Shown here piece after piece: positions 24,951 through 33,308 of a stretch of DNA of 64,000 nt. The stretch's first letter is position 1. Every line of letters begins with the position of its first letter. The notes under the pieces are model-generated. The model was given only the letters and a program-made list of their open reading frames with translations, was not told the DNA's origin and ran no database searches. A program made the translations under genes and the position numbers. Source of the DNA: an uncultured Prevotella sp. (GTDB lineage Bacteria > Bacteroidota > Bacteroidia > Bacteroidales > Bacteroidaceae); the NCBI GenBank assembly GCA_900318395.1, contig ONKL01000018.1, forward strand, positions 1 to 64,000, written 5' to 3'.

Positions 24951-26654
24951 TTAATGCCCCAAGTATTGCGCTACAGCTTCTGCACATCGTTCTCCATCGA
25001 CACCTGCCGAAACGATACCTCCGGCATAGCCTGCACCTTCACCACAAGGGAAGAGGCCTTGAATGCGAATATGTTGCAATGTATCTCTGTCTCTGACAAT
25101 CCTCACTGGACTACTCGTCCTTGTCTCTACCGCTATCATGACAGCCTCATTCGTCAGAAAACCGTGAGCATTCCTTCCGAAAGTCTTAAACCCTTCTTGC
25201 AAACGTTTTGAAATCATCTTTGGCAACCAGAAGTGTAACGGACTGGAAATCAGCCCTGGAGCATACGAGGATTTGGGTAAGTCGTAACTCAATTTCCCGT
25301 TCACGAAATCGCTCATCCGCTGTGCAGGAGCCGTTTGTTTCATGTTCCCTTGTTGCCAACATATCCGCTCCAACTCTTCCTGGAATAGCATTACACGCAA
25401 AGGATCGTTCGGATCAAAATGGGCAGCTTGTGAGATTGTCAAATCGTCAGTTGGCTGCACTTCTACCACCATACCTGAATTGCTCCAGGCCGTACCACGA
25501 CTCGCAGGACTCATACCATTAACCACAATCTGCTCCTTATCTGTGGCAGCAGGAATTACGAAACCTCCCGGACACATGCAGAATGAGTAGACACCCCGAC
25601 CATCGACTTGCGTCACCATCGCATATTCGGCAGCAGGCAACCAGCGTCCTCTGCCCTGCTTTGAATGATACTGTATTTGGTCTATCAGATGTGAGGGATG
25701 TTCTAGTCTCACGCCGACTGCAATACCTTTCGGTTCGATCTCAATCTTTGCTTCAGCCAAATACCTGTAAACGTCTCGTGCTGAGTGACCTGTGGCGAGG
25801 ATGACGGGGCCGAGGTATTCTTTTGTTGTGGAATGTGGAATGTGGAATGTGGAATGTGGAATTTCAGTTGTGGAGTGTGGAGTGTGGAGTGTGGAATGAG
25901 AGATGTTTTCTGCTTCGACGCCAATAACACGCACATCTTCTGCATTTGCAGGTATTCTCATTCCACCTTCCACATTCCTCATTCCACGGATAATCAATCT
26001 CGTCATCTTCGTCTGGAAATGAACTTCGCCGCCACAATTGATGATGGTGTTGCGCATCGCCTCTATGACCTTCGGCAAACGGTCTGTGCCGATATGGGGA
26101 TGGGCATCTGCCAGAATAGCCGTAGAGGCACCATGCTGGCAAAACACATTCAGAATCTTGTCTGTATTACCCCTTTTCTTACTTCGGGTATAGAGCTTAC
26201 CGTCAGAATAGGCACCAGCCCCACCCTCACCAAAACAATAGTTGCTCTCTGCATCCACCTTCTGCGTCTTGGTGATGTTGGCCAGATCCTTCTTACGGTC
26301 ATGCACATTCTTGCCTCTTTCCAGAACTATCGGACGCAGGCCGAGTTCTATCAGGCGCAAGGCTGCGAAGAGGCCTCCAGGGCCTGCTCCCACGACAATC
26401 ACCTGAGGCTTTCCTTCCACATTGGGGTATACTGTCCTAACAAATTCATCATCATGAGGCTGTTCGTTCACATACACCCTCACCTTCAGGTTCACATAGA
26501 TTTGTCGCTGGCGCGCGTCGATACTCCTTTTAAGAATCCTAACACCATAGATGGTTCTCACGTCAATACCCTGTTCGTCAGCCAGATAGGCCTTCAGCCG
26601 ATCCTCCTGTGCAGCCACTTCGGGCACAACCCTTATCTGATATTCATTTGTCAT
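24951..26654 (-). CDS. NAD(P)/FAD-dependent dehydrogenase with repeat-encoded insertion
   Basis: 567 residues, COG2509-type flavoprotein. It has an N-terminal alpha/beta domain, FAD-binding VVGAGPGGLFAALRL (residues about 93-107), the ATGHSARD motif and a C-terminal FAD contact GEGAGYAGGIVSAGVDG. The substrate is unknown in this family. Between GRIIRG-like strand residues and KEYLGPVILATGHS, where relatives need about 20 residues, there are about 60. They include NVEGGMR and HSTLHTPHST/HSTFHIPHST, encoded by 7-bp repeats. The insertion is in frame and in a surface strand-connecting region, so the enzyme may still fold. Confidence 0.8.
   Translation of the reverse strand: MTNEYQIRVVPEVAAQEDRLKAYLADEQGIDVRTIYGVRILKRSIDARQRQIYVNLKVRVYVNEQPHDDEFVRTVYPNVEGKPQVIVVGAGPGGLFAALRLIELGLRPIVLERGKNVHDRKKDLANITKTQKVDAESNYCFGEGGAGAYSDGKLYTRSKKRGNTDKILNVFCQHGASTAILADAHPHIGTDRLPKVIEAMRNTIINCGGEVHFQTKMTRLIIRGMRNVEGGMRIPANAEDVRVIGVEAENISHSTLHTPHSTTEIPHSTFHIPHSTTKEYLGPVILATGHSARDVYRYLAEAKIEIEPKGIAVGVRLEHPSHLIDQIQYHSKQGRGRWLPAAEYAMVTQVDGRGVYSFCMCPGGFVIPAATDKEQIVVNGMSPASRGTAWSNSGMVVEVQPTDDLTISQAAHFDPNDPLRVMLFQEELERICWQQGNMKQTAPAQRMSDFVNGKLSYDLPKSSYAPGLISSPLHFWLPKMISKRLQEGFKTFGRNAHGFLTNEAVMIAVETRTSSPVRIVRDRDTLQHIRIQGLFPCGEGAGYAGGIVSAGVDGERCAEAVAQYLGH
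25827..25987. repeat. inverted 7-bp repeat arrays inside the FAD dehydrogenase gene
   Basis: Eleven units of TGTGGAA/TGTGGAG at 25827-25903 and an inverted array of about four and a half units at 25956-25987 (CTCATTC, CACCTTC, CACATTC). The inner ends share the GGAATGAGA junction seen in the ABC gene at 17116-17209. Confidence 0.85.
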
Positions 26655-26671
26655 CTTATCAATTATTTCTG

Positions 26672-26679
26672 CAAAGGTA
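26672..26679 (-). promoter_or_regulatory. -7 box for the FAD dehydrogenase
   Basis: TACCTTTG on the minus strand, 18 bp before the ATG. It is divergent from the thrA promoter 45 bp away. Confidence 0.55.
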
Positions 26680-26724
26680 CAAAGAAAAATCGAGAAAAGT
26701 GATGGCGAATTGAAAAAAATGTTT

Positions 26725-26732
26725 TACCTTTG
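26725..26732 (+). promoter_or_regulatory. thrA operon promoter -7 box
   Basis: TACCTTTG, immediately before a structured 5' leader. Confidence 0.55.
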
Positions 26733-26733
26733 C

Positions 26734-26779
26734 ACCGCCGTTGGAGAAGTCCCCCATTGTAGCAGGGGTACCGGCGGCA
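26734..26779 (+). promoter_or_regulatory. structured 5' leader of the thr operon
   Basis: An outer stem CCGCCG/CGGCGG (26735-26740 with 26772-26777) encloses an inner CCCC/GGGG hairpin. It would start within a few bases of the mRNA 5' end and ends 20 bp before the thrA ATG. No Thr/Ile-rich leader peptide is visible, so classical attenuation is not supported; a regulator- or ligand-binding hairpin is possible. Confidence 0.45.
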
Positions 26780-26798
26780 AGATAAATTGCATAGAAAT

Positions 26799-29153
26799 AT
26801 GAAAGTAATGAAATTCGGCGGAACGTCCGTAGGTTCCGTAAAAAGCATTCTTAGCTTGAAAAAAATTGTGGAGCGTGAAGAGTTTGACGGCATGATGGAA
26901 CGTCACCATCAAATGATTGACACGATTATCACTGATCCTCAGAAACGCGAAAACTTATTCAAGAGAGTAGATTCGCTCTTCGAGCAGTTGAAGAGTATCT
27001 ATTTCGGTGTCTATCTGATTCACGATCTTTCGGAGAAGACACAGGATGCCATTGTGTCATACGGTGAGCGTCTGTCATCTAACATCGTAGCTGCTCTCGT
27101 GAAGAATGGTATCCGTTTAAATGCACGCGACTTTATCCGTACTCAGAAGAAGCATGGAAAGCATGTGATTGATGCTGACTTGACCACAGAGCTGGTGAAG
27201 GAAGCCTTCAAGGATCTGAGTGAAAAGAATATATATGTAGTGCCAGGTTTTATTGCCCGTGACAGAGACAGCCACGAGACCACTAACCTGGGACGTGGTG
27301 GCAGCGACTATACGGCTTCTATCCTGGCTGCTGTGCTGAATGCAGAAGTACTTGAGATCTGGACAGATGTAGACGGCTTTATGACAGCTGATCCCAAGGT
27401 GATCAAGAGTGCCTACACCATCAACGAACTCTCATACGTAGAGGCGATGGAGCTTTGTAACTTCGGTGCGAAAGTGATCTACCCGCCGACCATCTATCCC
27501 GTCTGCGTCAAAAATATACCTATTAAAGTAAAGAACACCTTCAACCCCGAACACCCAGGAACCCTAATTAAGTCGGAGATTGATAATGACGACAAGCCTA
27601 TCAAGGGTATCTCTAGCATTAAGGGCACCTCACTGATCACCGTGACGGGTCTCTCAATGGTGGGTGTCATCGGTGTGAACCGTCGTATCTTCACCACACT
27701 GGCCAATAAGGGCATCTCTGTCTTCATGGTGTCACAGGCTTCTTCTGAGAACTCCACCTCTATCGGTGTGCGCGACGAAGATGCCGAGGCTGCTGCAGAA
27801 GTGCTGAATGCAGAATTCGCCAAAGAGATTGAGACGGGCGCTATGTTCCCCATGCAGGTGGAGAGTGGACTTGCCACCATCGCCATTGTGGGTGAGAACA
27901 TGAAGCAGACTCCTGGTATCGCTGGTAAGCTGTTTGGTACACTCGGACGCTCAGGTATCAGTGTGATTGCCTGTGCTCAGGGTGCCTCTGAGACCAATAT
28001 ATCATTCGTTGTCGATGGCAAGTTCTTGCGTAAGTCGCTCAACGTGCTGCACGACTCGTTCTTCCTGTCAGAATACAAGGTGCTCAACCTCTTTATCTGT
28101 GGCATCGGTACTGTGGGCGGCATGTTGCTCGAGCAGATCCGCACCCAGCAGCAGTTCCTCATGCAGTCGCGTCGCCTGAAACTGAACGTGGTGGGTATCT
28201 CCGACGTCGACAACTTTGTGCTCGATCGCGATGGTATCGATCTCGACAACTACGAAAAGATCCTGCGTGCTGGATTCCCTGCCAATACGGATCACATGCG
28301 CGACGAGATTGTGAAGATGAATATCTTTAACTCCGTTTTCGTCGACTGTACCGCCAGCCGACAGATTGCCACACTCTATCAGACATTCTTAGAGCATAAC
28401 ATATCAGTGGTTGCAGCCAACAAGATTGCAGCTTCAAGCGATTACGACAGTTACCTGAAACTGAAACAGACTGCGCGCGATCGTGGAGTCTGGTTCCGCT
28501 ATGAGACCAACGTAGGTGCTGGTCTGCCGATTATCGGTACCATCAACGACCTGTGCAACTCTGGCGACAAGATCCTGAAGATCGAGGCTATCCTCTCTGG
28601 AACGCTGAACTTTATCTTCAACGAGATTGCTGCTGATGTACCTTTCTCTGAGACTGTCCGCAGAGCCAAGGAAGAGCGCTACTCTGAACCCGACCCACGT
28701 ATCGACCTCAGTGGTACTGACGTGATCCGCAAGCTGGTGATCCTCACCCGCGAGGCAGGCTACAAGGTAGAGCAGGACGATGTGGAGAAGCATCTCTTTG
28801 TGCCCGACAGTTACTTTGAGGGAACAATTGAGGACTTCTGGGCAAAGCTGCCTGAGCTTGATGCTGACTTTGAGAAGCGTCGTCAGGTGCTTGAGGCAGA
28901 GAACATGCGTTGGCGCTTTGTGGCCACGATGGAAGCTGACGAGAAGGATCCTTCGTCATTCAAGACGAGTGTTGCCTTGAAGGAGGTACCCTACGGTCAT
29001 CCATTCTACGGTCTCGAAGGCTCTAACAATATCGTGCTGCTCACCACCGAGCGCTATAAGGAGTACCCCATGCTGATTCAGGGCTACGGCGCAGGTGCCG
29101 CCGTTACCGCCGCTGGTGTCTTCGCAAACATCATGAGTATTGCGAATATTTAA
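26799..29153 (+). CDS. thrA: bifunctional aspartate kinase / homoserine dehydrogenase
   Basis: 784 residues from the ATG at 26799 (MKVMKFGGTSVGS, the kinase N-terminal signature). An open frame from a TTG 12 bp earlier is less likely. Aspartokinase occupies about 1-290, two ACT regulatory domains about 300-450 (VSQASSENS; SVIACAQGASETNISF), homoserine dehydrogenase the rest (NADP site FICGIGTVGG; VAANKIAAS; GTLNFI). It performs the first and third steps of threonine synthesis from aspartate. First gene of a threonine operon, with the next genes 36 and 83 bp apart. Confidence 0.96.
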   Translation: MKVMKFGGTSVGSVKSILSLKKIVEREEFDGMMERHHQMIDTIITDPQKRENLFKRVDSLFEQLKSIYFGVYLIHDLSEKTQDAIVSYGERLSSNIVAALVKNGIRLNARDFIRTQKKHGKHVIDADLTTELVKEAFKDLSEKNIYVVPGFIARDRDSHETTNLGRGGSDYTASILAAVLNAEVLEIWTDVDGFMTADPKVIKSAYTINELSYVEAMELCNFGAKVIYPPTIYPVCVKNIPIKVKNTFNPEHPGTLIKSEIDNDDKPIKGISSIKGTSLITVTGLSMVGVIGVNRRIFTTLANKGISVFMVSQASSENSTSIGVRDEDAEAAAEVLNAEFAKEIETGAMFPMQVESGLATIAIVGENMKQTPGIAGKLFGTLGRSGISVIACAQGASETNISFVVDGKFLRKSLNVLHDSFFLSEYKVLNLFICGIGTVGGMLLEQIRTQQQFLMQSRRLKLNVVGISDVDNFVLDRDGIDLDNYEKILRAGFPANTDHMRDEIVKMNIFNSVFVDCTASRQIATLYQTFLEHNISVVAANKIAASSDYDSYLKLKQTARDRGVWFRYETNVGAGLPIIGTINDLCNSGDKILKIEAILSGTLNFIFNEIAADVPFSETVRRAKEERYSEPDPRIDLSGTDVIRKLVILTREAGYKVEQDDVEKHLFVPDSYFEGTIEDFWAKLPELDADFEKRRQVLEAENMRWRFVATMEADEKDPSSFKTSVALKEVPYGHPFYGLEGSNNIVLLTTERYKEYPMLIQGYGAGAAVTAAGVFANIMSIANI

Positions 29154-29156
29154 GGC

Positions 29157-29182
29157 ACAGATTACACGGATTAACACGGTAT
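29157..29182 (+). repeat. short CACAGATTACACGGATTAACACGG spacer repeat in thrA-apgM gap
   Basis: Two to three imperfect copies of ACA(C)GGATTA fill most of the 36-bp gap. Similar AGATTACACGG-type spacers are common in Bacteroidetes. It is not of the 7-bp family. Confidence 0.45.
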
Positions 29183-29189
29183 TTTCTTT

Positions 29190-30461
29190 ATGAAACACAT
29201 CATTATTTTGGGTGATGGAATGGCAGATCTTCCCGTCGAGCGACTAGGGGGGAAGACCTTGCTGCAATATGCCCATAAGCCCATGATGGATCTGCTGGCT
29301 CGTGAAGGGCGCTGTGGACGATTGGTGACGGTACCAGAGGGATTCCCTCCAGGCTCGGAGGTAGCCAATACAGCTATCTTAGGCTACGACCTGAATAAGG
29401 TATATGAGGGTCGCGGCCCGTTGGAGGCAGCATCGATAGGTTACGAAATGGCCGACGATGACTTTGCCATCCGCTGCAACATTATCACGCTTGACGACGG
29501 CAAGATCATTACGCACAATGGCGGCAATCTGGAGACAGATGATGCCCGCATACTGATAGACTATCTGAACGAGACGCTGGCTAAACCCATCAACGAACGT
29601 GAAGGGTGCGAGCGTGTGAAATTCATCACAGGCATTCAATATCGACATCTGCTGGTCATCAAAGGCGGAAACAAGCACATCGTCTGTGCCCCGCCCCACG
29701 ACCATCCGAATGAGGCATGGAGGAATCTGCTGGTAAAACCAGACACTTCTCACTCCACCCTCCACACTCCTCACTCCACACTCCTCACTCCTCAGCAGAC
29801 AGCCGACCTTCTCAACGAGATGATACTGAAGTCCCAGGAGTTGCTCGCTGCACATCCCTTCAATCTGGAACGGAAAAAGCGCGGCGAGCGCCAGGCAAAC
29901 AGCATCTGGCCTTGGAGCGGAGGCTATCGTCCCTCGATGGAGACGCTCATGCAGCAGTATCCACAGGTGAAGAGCGGCAGCGTGATTTCGGCTGTCGATC
30001 TGATTCGTGGCATCGGTCACTATGCTGGTCTGAAGATTGTCGAGGTTGAAGGCGCAACAGGATTGGCAAACACCAACTACGAAGGAAAAGCTCAGGCAGC
30101 TATTGAGGCACTGGAGCACGACGACTTTGTATTCGTACATGTAGAAGCTAGCGACGAGGCAGGTCACGATGGCGACCTCGAACTGAAACTCAAGACCATC
30201 GAGTATCTCGACCAGCGACTTATTGCCCCTATATATAATAAGGTGAAAAGTTGGGACGAGCCTGTCTGCATCGCTGTGCTCCCTGATCACCTGACACCTG
30301 TTGAGATGCGTATCCACGTCGGACAGCCAGTACCATTCATCATCTGGTATCGAGGCATCGAGCCCGACGAGGTGCAGCAGTATGATGAAGTGTCCTGCGT
30401 ATCAGGTGCATACGGATTGTTGAAACTCAACGAGTTTATGCAAACATTCATGAATGCTTGA
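29190..30461 (+). CDS. ApgM-type phosphoglycerate mutase family protein, probable homoserine kinase
   Basis: 423 residues of the cofactor-independent, archaeal-type phosphoglycerate mutase family. Metal and catalytic motifs of the alkaline phosphatase fold are visible (ILGDGMAD; GSEVANTAILGYD with the Ser/Thr nucleophile; HVEASDEAGHDGD; LPDHLTPV). Set between thrA and thrC, it fits the 'proposed homoserine kinase' subgroup (TIGR02535), which supplies the ThrB step where no GHMP-type ThrB exists. I see no other thrB in the window. The segment HSTLHTPHSTLLTP (residues about 188-201) is encoded by a 42-bp array of 7-bp repeats and is extra to the family. Confidence 0.8.
   Translation: MKHIIILGDGMADLPVERLGGKTLLQYAHKPMMDLLAREGRCGRLVTVPEGFPPGSEVANTAILGYDLNKVYEGRGPLEAASIGYEMADDDFAIRCNIITLDDGKIITHNGGNLETDDARILIDYLNETLAKPINEREGCERVKFITGIQYRHLLVIKGGNKHIVCAPPHDHPNEAWRNLLVKPDTSHSTLHTPHSTLLTPQQTADLLNEMILKSQELLAAHPFNLERKKRGERQANSIWPWSGGYRPSMETLMQQYPQVKSGSVISAVDLIRGIGHYAGLKIVEVEGATGLANTNYEGKAQAAIEALEHDDFVFVHVEASDEAGHDGDLELKLKTIEYLDQRLIAPIYNKVKSWDEPVCIAVLPDHLTPVEMRIHVGQPVPFIIWYRGIEPDEVQQYDEVSCVSGAYGLLKLNEFMQTFMNA
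29751..29792 (+). repeat. 7-bp repeat array (CACTCCT/A) inside the apgM-like gene
   Basis: Six units CACTCCA, CCCTCCA, CACTCCT, CACTCCA, CACTCCT, CACTCCT encode exactly two heptapeptides. The orientation is the one without stop codons. Confidence 0.9.
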
Positions 30462-30478
30462 AATATAACAATAATAAA

Positions 30479-30544
30479 TTTAGAAAATGTAAGAATAAGT
30501 AATTTTTACATTATTACATTGTTAAATTATTAAATTATAAATAT
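30479..30544 (+). repeat. 8-bp AT-rich tandem repeat ahead of thrC
   Basis: Steps of 8 bp such as TTTTTACA, TTATTACA, TTGTTAAA, TTATTAAA, TTATAAAT end two bases before the thrC ATG. The order and sequence resemble the spacer before yebC. Confidence 0.7.
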
Positions 30545-31849
30545 ATGAAGTACTATAGTACGAATAATCAGGCCCCCATAGCTGATTTGCACAAAGCAGT
30601 TGTGAAAGGTCTCGCAGAAGATCGCGGACTCTATATGCCTGAGCGTATCAATAAACTGCCCAAAGAATTCTTCGAGAATATCAACAAAATGAGTTTTCAG
30701 GAGATTGCCTACACTGTAGCCAATGCTTTCTTTGGTGAAGATGTAGATCCTGATGCCCTCCACGATATTGTCTACGACACCCTGTCGTTCGACTGTCCTG
30801 TAGCCAAGGTGAAAGACAATATCTACACCCTCGAACTCTTTCATGGACCAACCCTCGCCTTCAAGGATGTGGGTGCCCGCTTTATGGCGCGCCTGCTGCA
30901 GTACTTCATCCGTCAGGAGGGCAAGGGCCAGCAGGTGAATGTGCTCGTAGCCACCTCTGGTGACACAGGTTCTGCTGTGGCTAACGGATTCCTCGGTGTC
31001 GACGGCATTCATGTATATGTACTCTATCCCAAGGGTAAGGTCAGCCCCATTCAGGAGTGCCAGTTTACCACCCTTGGCAAGAACATTACCGCCATAGAGG
31101 TAGATGGTGTGTTCGACGATTGCCAGGCGCTGGTGAAGAATGCCTTCATGGATGCTGAGCTCAATCAGCACATGAAGCTCACTTCAGCCAACTCCATCAA
31201 TGTGGCCCGTTTCCTCCCACAGGCCTTCTACTACTTCAACGCCTACGCAAGAATGGTGGAAAATGGGAATAATGAAGAACTCGTGATGTGCGTGCCGAGC
31301 GGAAACTTCGGCAACATCTGCGCAGCCCTCTTCGGACATGAGATGGGACTTCCCATCAAGCGCTTCATCGCTGCCAACAATGCCAACGACATCTTCTACA
31401 AGTACCTGCAGACGGGCAAGTATGAGCCCAAGCCCTCGAAGCAGACACTGGCTAACGCAATGGACGTAGGCGATCCTTCAAACTTCGCCCGCATCTACGA
31501 TCTCTATGGTAAGAGCCACGAGCGTATCAAATCGCTCATCAGCGGTGCAACCTATAGCGACGAGCAGATCCGTCAGACGATGAAAGCATGCTACGACGAG
31601 ACTGGTTATATCCTCGATCCTCATGGTGCCTGTGGCTATCAGGCGCTGGAAGACGGACTGAAGGAAGGTGAGATCGGTGTATTCTGCGAGACTGCCCACC
31701 CTGCTAAGTTCAAGGAGAAAGTCGACGAGATTCTCAGCATCGACGTTGAGATTCCCGACCGTCTGGCAGCCTTTATGAAAGGTACCAAACAGAGTGTTCC
31801 GATGACTAAGGATTTTGCTGATTTCAAGCAGTACCTTCTGAAGCAATAA
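30545..31849 (+). CDS. thrC: threonine synthase
   Basis: 434 residues, PLP-dependent, full length. The N-terminal motif (YYSTNNQAP), the PLP-lysine region GPTLAFKDVGARF and the phosphate loop ATSGDTGSAVANGF are present. It converts O-phosphohomoserine to threonine and completes the operon begun by thrA. Confidence 0.96.
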   Translation: MKYYSTNNQAPIADLHKAVVKGLAEDRGLYMPERINKLPKEFFENINKMSFQEIAYTVANAFFGEDVDPDALHDIVYDTLSFDCPVAKVKDNIYTLELFHGPTLAFKDVGARFMARLLQYFIRQEGKGQQVNVLVATSGDTGSAVANGFLGVDGIHVYVLYPKGKVSPIQECQFTTLGKNITAIEVDGVFDDCQALVKNAFMDAELNQHMKLTSANSINVARFLPQAFYYFNAYARMVENGNNEELVMCVPSGNFGNICAALFGHEMGLPIKRFIAANNANDIFYKYLQTGKYEPKPSKQTLANAMDVGDPSNFARIYDLYGKSHERIKSLISGATYSDEQIRQTMKACYDETGYILDPHGACGYQALEDGLKEGEIGVFCETAHPAKFKEKVDEILSIDVEIPDRLAAFMKGTKQSVPMTKDFADFKQYLLKQ

Positions 31850-31864
31850 ATCAAACAACAAATA

Positions 31865-31895
31865 ATCCCTCGCCGGGTTGGCGGGGGATTTATCT
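31865..31895. terminator. terminator after thrC
   Basis: ATCCCTCGCC/GGCGGGGGAT stem (one mismatch), GGGTT loop, then TTATCTTATT. Lies between converging genes. Confidence 0.7.
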
Positions 31896-32341
31896 TATTC
31901 TGTACTCATATCAACAGCGTGAAATTTGAAGTCGGATGAAGAGATGTAACGCACATCGTAATTCTTCGCTTTCTTGCCGACGTATTTCTTCATCATCTTC
32001 TTGTATTTCTTCTCTACGTCCTTACGCTTCACTGAACTCACGATCACACAGGTACGTTTGGGGAGTTCCATCTTCTCCTCGCAGTAGTTGCGCAGCTGAT
32101 AGGCGTAGTTGCTCTTGCCTGCAAGGAAGCCCTTCTTCTTCGTCAACCACACGCTATCCACCTGCTGGACATCCGTGAAGAAGATCAGTGAGTCGTTGAA
32201 AGATGCAGCGAAACCAAACATATAGGCATGGGGCACCTTGAAGTTCTTTTGTATATTCTGTTGTGCATTCTGAGCCTGAATCGTCAGGGGTGCAGCAGCC
32301 AACAGCAGTATGGCTAACGCCATGTTTCTAATCATTTTCAT
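31895..32341 (-). CDS. small secreted protein, unknown function
   Basis: 148 residues with a signal peptide (LAILLLAAAPLTIQAQ). The mature part is basic and Lys-rich (KRKDVEKKYKKMMKKYVGKK). No family that I recognise; the conserved strand ISSSDFKFHAV suggests a small alpha/beta fold. Its ATG follows the sigma factor stop with no gap, so it is co-transcribed with it. Confidence 0.6.
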   Translation of the reverse strand: MKMIRNMALAILLLAAAPLTIQAQNAQQNIQKNFKVPHAYMFGFAASFNDSLIFFTDVQQVDSVWLTKKKGFLAGKSNYAYQLRNYCEEKMELPKRTCVIVSSVKRKDVEKKYKKMMKKYVGKKAKNYDVRYISSSDFKFHAVDMSTE

Positions 32342-33202
32342 TTATCCTAAATATGTCTTTAATATTTTGTTCTTTGTACACATCCTGAGCTTTCTGATGG
32401 CCTTCTCCTTGATCTGGCGCACACGCTCACGGGTCAGTCCGAACTTCTCTCCGATCTCCTCGAGAGTCAGTTCCGGACAATTGATACCATACGAAGCCTC
32501 TACCACGTTACGCTCGCGCTCGTTGAGCACACTCAGCGCATTCTGTATCTCAGCCTTCAGCGACTCTGCCACAAGAGTCTTGTCGGCCATCGGCGAGTCC
32601 GAATTCGGCATGATATCAAGCAGACTGTTGTCCTCGCCTTCAGCAAACGGGGCGTCCACCGATACGTGATGCCCGTTGATGTTCATGGCCTCGTCGATCT
32701 TATCCTCAGGCAGGTCGATCTTCTCTGCAATCTCTTCCAGAGAGGGTCGTCGCTCGTTTTCCTGCTCAAAGCGGTTGATCTCGCGATTGATCTTATTCAC
32801 CGATCCCACCTGATTCAAGGGCAGTCGTACGATACGACTCTGCTCCGAGATGGCCTGCAGAATACTCTGACGGATCCACCAGACGGCATACGAAATAAAC
32901 TTGAAACCACGCGTCTCGTCGAAACGCTCAGCAGCCTTCAGCAGTCCGAGGTTACCCTCATTGATGAGATCAGGCAGACTGAGACCTTGATTCTGATACT
33001 GCTTCGCCACCGAAACCACAAATCTGAGGTTAGCCCTTGTCAGCCGCTCAAGTGCTTTCTTGTCGCCCTTGCGTATCCGCTGTGCAAGTTCCACTTCTTC
33101 CTCTGCCGAGATCATCTCCTCTTTACCGATTTCCTGAAGGTATTTCTCCAGGGAGGCACTCTCTCGGTTGGTTATAGATTTTGTGATTTTAAGCTGTCTC
33201 AT
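32342..33202 (-). CDS. rpoD: primary sigma factor (Bacteroidetes type RpoD/SigA)
   Basis: 286 residues from the ATG at 33200-33202 ([11 protein letters not shown]), the conserved Bacteroidetes start; a longer frame upstream is unlikely. It has a short region 1.2 (LEKYLQEIG), then region 2 ([29 protein letters not shown]), region 3 and region 4 with a helix-turn-helix ([19 protein letters not shown]). It lacks the long N-terminus of E. coli RpoD, as is normal in this phylum. It directs transcription from the TAnnTTTG promoters found throughout this window. Confidence 0.95.
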   Translation of the reverse strand: MRQLKITKSITNRESASLEKYLQEIGKEEMISAEEEVELAQRIRKGDKKALERLTRANLRFVVSVAKQYQNQGLSLPDLINEGNLGLLKAAERFDETRGFKFISYAVWWIRQSILQAISEQSRIVRLPLNQVGSVNKINREINRFEQENERRPSLEEIAEKIDLPEDKIDEAMNINGHHVSVDAPFAEGEDNSLLDIMPNSDSPMADKTLVAESLKAEIQNALSVLNERERNVVEASYGINCPELTLEEIGEKFGLTRERVRQIKEKAIRKLRMCTKNKILKTYLG

Positions 33203-33228
33203 TGTGGTTGTTGTTTTTAGTCGTTCTG

Positions 33229-33236
33229 CAAAAGTA
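33229..33236 (-). promoter_or_regulatory. sigma factor gene -7 box
   Basis: TACTTTTG on the minus strand, 27 bp before the ATG. It fits TAnnTTTG. Confidence 0.5.
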
Positions 33237-33257
33237 TAGCTTTTTCCCGACACGACC

Positions 33258-33288
33258 AAAAAAAAACCACGAATTTTTACATTCGTGG
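33258..33288 (-). terminator. strong terminator after htrA
   Basis: On the minus strand CCACGAA/TTCGTGG with an 8-nt loop and then nine U residues. It separates htrA from the sigma factor gene. Confidence 0.85.
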
Positions 33289-33308
33289 CTCTTTTTTATT
33301 ATTTTTCC

